Assembly: GCA_964598695.1 (NCBI GenBank)
Contig: CAZRDB010000200.1
Coordinates: forward strand, 1-8,764
DNA: 8,764 nt
Direction: 5' to 3'
Source: CAZRDB01 sp964598695
GTDB lineage: Bacteria; Armatimonadota; Zipacnadia; UBA1398
The notes under the pieces were generated by a model, which was given only the letters and a program-made list of their open reading frames with translations, was not told the DNA's origin and made no database searches. This document shows, in pieces, positions 6,294 through 8,764 of this stretch (positions within the stretch are counted from its first letter, which is position 1; the number at the start of each line of letters is the position of its first letter). The translations under genes were made by a program, and so were the position numbers.

Positions 6294-7613
6294 ATGACCG
6301 CTTCGCGCGCCGCGCTGTCCGCTCTCGGCCTGACCGGTCTCTGCGTGCTCGCCCTCCAGGGCTGCGGGCACGCCGAGATCACACTCGAGCAGGCCACCGC
6401 GATGCTCGAGCCCTACGGAGGCGAGTCCGTCGCCGGGGTCGATCCCTCGACGCTCACGGGGAAGGTGATGTGCGGCTACCAAGGCTGGTTCACCTGCCCG
6501 GGCGACGGCGCCGAGCGCGGCTGGTTCCACTGGGGCCGCGACTTCGCGCCCGGCTCCTGCAACATCGACCTGTGGCCCGACGTCTCCGAGCTGGCGCCCG
6601 ACGAGCGCTACGACACCGCATTCCGCCACGCCGACGGCAGCGTCGCCCAGGTCTTCAGCTCGATGGATCCGCGAACCGTCGACCGCCACTTCGCCTGGAT
6701 GGCGCAGTACGGCATCGACGGCGCGTTCGTGCAGCGGTTCGTCGGAGAGACGATGCATCCCGTCGGCCTCCACCACTGCAACACGGTCCTCACGAGCTGC
6801 CGGGCCTCGGCCAACGCTCATGGACGGGCCTACGCGGTGATGTACGACCTCTCCGGCCTCGGCGCCGACTCGATGGATCGCGTCCTCGACGACTGGAAGC
6901 GGCTCGTCGACGGAATGCGGCTCACGCGCGACCCGGCCGACCGCGCCTACCTCCACCACGGAGGCAAGCCGGTGGTCGCGGTGTGGGGTGTGGGCTTCAG
7001 CGACAACCGCAAGTACACGCTCGATGACTGCGCGCGTCTCGTGCGGTTCCTGAAGGACGACCCGGACTACGGCGGCTGCACGGTGATGCTCGGCGTACCG
7101 AGCTGGTGGCGGACACTCGAGCGCGACGCCGTCGCCGACCCGAAGCTGCTCGAGGTCATCGCGATGGCCGACATCGTCAGCCCCTGGGCCGTCGGCCGCT
7201 ACGGCCGACCCGAGGAGGCGGCGGCCCACGCGCGGATCGTCTGGGCCGGCGACCTCGCCTGGTGCCGCGAGCGCGGCCTCGAGTTCCTCCCCGTCGCCTT
7301 CCCCGGGTTCAGTTGGCACAACATGAACCCGAAGTCGCCGCTCGGCCAGATCCCGCGCCTCGGTGGCCGCTTCCTCTGGACCCAGTACCGGGCCGCGCGC
7401 GAGATCGGCGCGACGATGGTCTACCAAGCGATGTTCGATGAGGTCGACGAAGGCACCGCGATCTTCAAGTGCACGAACGACCCGCCCGTCGGGGCGAGCA
7501 GCTTCCTCACCTACGAGGGGCTCCCGAGCGACCACTACCTGTGGCTGGTCGGCCAGGGCGGCAAGCTCCTGCGCGGCGAGATCCCGGACACGGAGGATCT
7601 GCCCGTGAGGTAG
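6294..7613 (+). CDS. GH71/GH99-like glycoside hydrolase, predicted lipoprotein
   Basis: This is a member of the bacterial glycoside hydrolase family 71/99-like group, whose databank names are vague (for example xylosidase/arabinosidase). It probably cleaves an alpha-linked polysaccharide at the cell surface. From ATG 6294 the protein has 439 residues. The N-terminus carries R5, a hydrophobic stretch (8-22) and a lipobox LQGC with C24 as the lipidated residue; the glutamine at -2 is not the commonest choice. Characteristic blocks are VMCGYQGWF (58-66), IDLWPDVSE (91-99), VFSSMDPRTVDRHF (120-133), QYGIDGAFVQRF (138-149), MNPKSPLGQIPRLGGRFLW (344-362) and MFDEVDEGTAIFK (380-392). The last block matches the GH99 pattern F-N-E-x-x-E-G-T-x-I as I remember it, in which the two glutamates are catalytic; here they would be E383 and E386. 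It sits 69 bp after the WD40 gene, on the same strand. The family call is good; the linkage attacked is not known. Confidence 0.88.
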   Translation: MTASRAALSALGLTGLCVLALQGCGHAEITLEQATAMLEPYGGESVAGVDPSTLTGKVMCGYQGWFTCPGDGAERGWFHWGRDFAPGSCNIDLWPDVSELAPDERYDTAFRHADGSVAQVFSSMDPRTVDRHFAWMAQYGIDGAFVQRFVGETMHPVGLHHCNTVLTSCRASANAHGRAYAVMYDLSGLGADSMDRVLDDWKRLVDGMRLTRDPADRAYLHHGGKPVVAVWGVGFSDNRKYTLDDCARLVRFLKDDPDYGGCTVMLGVPSWWRTLERDAVADPKLLEVIAMADIVSPWAVGRYGRPEEAAAHARIVWAGDLAWCRERGLEFLPVAFPGFSWHNMNPKSPLGQIPRLGGRFLWTQYRAAREIGATMVYQAMFDEVDEGTAIFKCTNDPPVGASSFLTYEGLPSDHYLWLVGQGGKLLRGEIPDTEDLPVR

Positions 7614-7640
7614 TGGGCGGGTCGCGACTCGCCCACTACC
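7609..7640. terminator. Long hairpin between convergent genes, probable bidirectional terminator
   Basis: GGTAGTGGGCG (7609-7619) pairs perfectly with CGCCCACTACC (7630-7640), 11 bp. The stem continues through a G-T wobble (7620/7629) and two more pairs to a CGCG tetraloop. The left arm contains the TAG stop (7611-7613) of the glycosidase gene. The right side lies 14 bases from the stop of the aldolase-like gene on the other strand. A near-perfect stem between two convergent stops is the expected place for a shared terminator, although no T-run follows on either strand. Confidence 0.7.
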
Positions 7641-7654
7641 CGAGCGCCCCCGTC

Positions 7655-8692
7655 CTACCCTCTCTCTCGGAGCTGCTCGTAGCAGCACTGGTCGAGGACG
7701 CGGTCGAGGTGCGTGAGCAGCGCGGGGCCCCAGACGGCGTTCCGACGGTGGACGTGGGTCAGGAAGTCGAGGCTCGGGCCGGGGAGCGATGCGAGCGCCT
7801 TCTCGCCCAGCACGCCCTCGGCGACCAGTGCGCGGACCTCGTCGGCCGGCAGAATCTCGCCGATGCGGGTGAGCACATCGCGGGCGATCGCCTGGCCGCC
7901 GAGCCGCTCGGTCGCCGTCCACAGGTTGAAGCGGACGAAGCCGTCGCCCACGATCGAGCGGAGCGGCGTGTTGCCGAGACTCGAGCCGCCGTGGAGGACC
8001 ATCCGGCCGCGCGCGACCTCCGCGATCGCCCGGGCCCGGTCGTCGTGGTAGCGGACGGTGTCCTTCGTGGCCCGGTGCTCGGTGCCGACGTTCACGACGA
8101 TCAGATCGGCGCCAGTCTCCTCGAGGAAGCGAAGGGCATCCTCCGGCTTCGTGAGGTCATCCTCCGCGGGCCCCTCGGCCCCCTCGGCCGGAATCTCGTC
8201 GACGCAGCCCTCGACGAGGAACGCGCCGCCGTAGGTCTCGACGAACCGGCGCGTCGCCGCCCGGTTCTCGGCGAGCGGGAGGGTCGAGGCGTCGAACATC
8301 ACGGAGCCGAGGAACTGGCGACCCAACTCGAACAGCCCCTGGTCGATCACCGGCTGGCCATGGTCGAGATGGGCGTGGACCCGGAGCGCCGCGAAGGGGC
8401 CGTCGCCCCGCAGGAGGCGCTGCAGGTCGTCCCGGAGCGCGAGCAGCCCCTCCGTGCAGTCGTCGAACGAGGTGTAGTTCCTGAGCTGCGTTCGCTCGGC
8501 GTAGTGGCCGGTGGCGCCGATGCAGATCGGCAAGTCGGGGACCCCGAGCTGTGTGGACTTCGCGAGCGCCGCGCGGAGCGTGTACTCGAGGGTATCCGTG
8601 TTCTCGACCCCGAGGCCGGGGATCAGATAGCCCAGCTCGGCGGCCTCGCGGTACAGGTCACGGACCTCCTGGGCACTCGTAAGCAGCGGCAT
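7655..8692 (-). CDS. Class II (zinc-dependent) aldolase-family protein, divergent
   Basis: This belongs to the class II fructose-bisphosphate/tagatose-bisphosphate aldolase family (Fba/GatY/KbaY type), zinc TIM-barrel enzymes of the cytoplasm that split or join sugar phosphates. From the ATG read leftward from 8692 it has 345 residues. VHAHLDHG (105-112) supplies the catalytic acid D110 and zinc ligand H111. SVMFDAS (130-136), E161 in LVEG, GTEHR (203-207) with H206, and LHGGSS (233-238) with H234 follow in the usual order. Two departures stand out: the usual N-x-D-T substrate-binding segment reads FNLWTATE (255-262), with Trp in place of Asp, and the usual G-x-x-H-G reads GTEHR. The substrate may therefore differ from fructose bisphosphate. 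The start at 8692 is preferred over the ATG at 8722 because a GGAGAGGA ribosome site lies 9 bases upstream and family members begin close to MPLLT. It converges on the glycosidase gene. Confidence 0.85.
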   Translation of the reverse strand: MPLLTSAQEVRDLYREAAELGYLIPGLGVENTDTLEYTLRAALAKSTQLGVPDLPICIGATGHYAERTQLRNYTSFDDCTEGLLALRDDLQRLLRGDGPFAALRVHAHLDHGQPVIDQGLFELGRQFLGSVMFDASTLPLAENRAATRRFVETYGGAFLVEGCVDEIPAEGAEGPAEDDLTKPEDALRFLEETGADLIVVNVGTEHRATKDTVRYHDDRARAIAEVARGRMVLHGGSSLGNTPLRSIVGDGFVRFNLWTATERLGGQAIARDVLTRIGEILPADEVRALVAEGVLGEKALASLPGPSLDFLTHVHRRNAVWGPALLTHLDRVLDQCCYEQLRERG

Positions 8693-8701
8693 CGCGCAAC
8701 G

Positions 8702-8709
8702 TCCTCTCC
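8702..8709 (-). promoter_or_regulatory. Ribosome binding site of the aldolase-like gene
   Basis: Read on the - strand this is GGAGAGGA, 9 bases before the ATG at 8692-8690. It decides against the in-frame ATG at 8722, which has no such motif upstream. The rest of 8710-8764 shows nothing I can assign. Confidence 0.6.
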
Positions 8710-8764
8710 GGTCTGCCCCCACGCGGCCTCCGGCGCCGTCCCATCCACGGGGGGCTTCGGCGGG

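Noticed and set aside
7608..7640. A REP-type element, since GTAG heads the hairpin
   Set aside because: The GTAG includes the gene's own stop codon, and no second copy or RAYT transposase gene is in the window. A terminator explains it more simply.
4938..7922. A 994-residue open frame on the - strand running opposite the WD40 and glycosidase genes
   Set aside because: It is rich in Arg, Gly and Pro, has no recognisable domain, and lies antisense to two genes with clear families and signal peptides. Long antisense frames are expected in DNA this GC-rich.

Overview
The window is very GC-rich bacterial DNA, by eye well over 60% G+C, with strong GC preference at third codon positions. It holds six protein-coding genes and no RNA gene, CRISPR array, transposase or phage gene that I can see. 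The gene mix is a TIM-barrel sugar isomerase/epimerase, an alpha-L-fucosidase, a GH71/GH99-like lipoprotein, a secreted WD40 protein, a class II aldolase and an uncharacterised putatively exported protein. This suits a polysaccharide-degrading, GC-rich environmental Gram-negative-type lineage such as Planctomycetota, Armatimonadota or a related uncultured phylum. That placement is inference; nothing in the window fixes the taxon.

Layout. (1) 1-920, +: the sugar phosphate isomerase/epimerase-type gene, whose 5' end lies before the window. (2) 921-1097: a spacer packed with four consecutive hairpins. (3) 1098-2282, +: an uncharacterised protein of about 394 residues with a probable export signal. 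(4) 2290-4023, -: a GH29 alpha-L-fucosidase with a C-terminal carbohydrate-binding-like domain. It converges on gene 3 with only 7 bp between the stops. (5) 4024-4208: a divergent intergenic region with two dyads. (6) 4209-6224, +: a secreted protein of 14 WD40 blades (two seven-bladed propellers), best started at a TTG. (7) 6294-7613, +: a GH71/GH99-like glycosidase lipoprotein. (8) A long hairpin at 7609-7640, between convergent genes. (9) 7655-8692, -: a divergent class II (zinc) aldolase-family protein. The last 72 bases hold only its ribosome binding site and upstream sequence.

How the genes may work together (inference). The two glycosidases could release fucose and cleave an alpha-linked glycan. 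The isomerase/epimerase and the aldolase are enzyme types that handle sugars and sugar phosphates inside the cell. The WD40 protein and the unknown protein appear to be exported and could bind or process substrate at the cell surface. The genes are not one operon: two + strand runs alternate with two - strand genes, so any link is a shared theme rather than shared transcription. No transporter, SusC/D pair, sulfatase or regulator is visible here.

The most unusual items are the hairpin cluster at 930-1044, the uncharacterised protein at 1098-2282, and the 14-blade secreted propeller protein whose second half has lost the WD signature. No complete, clearly novel multi-gene system is evident.
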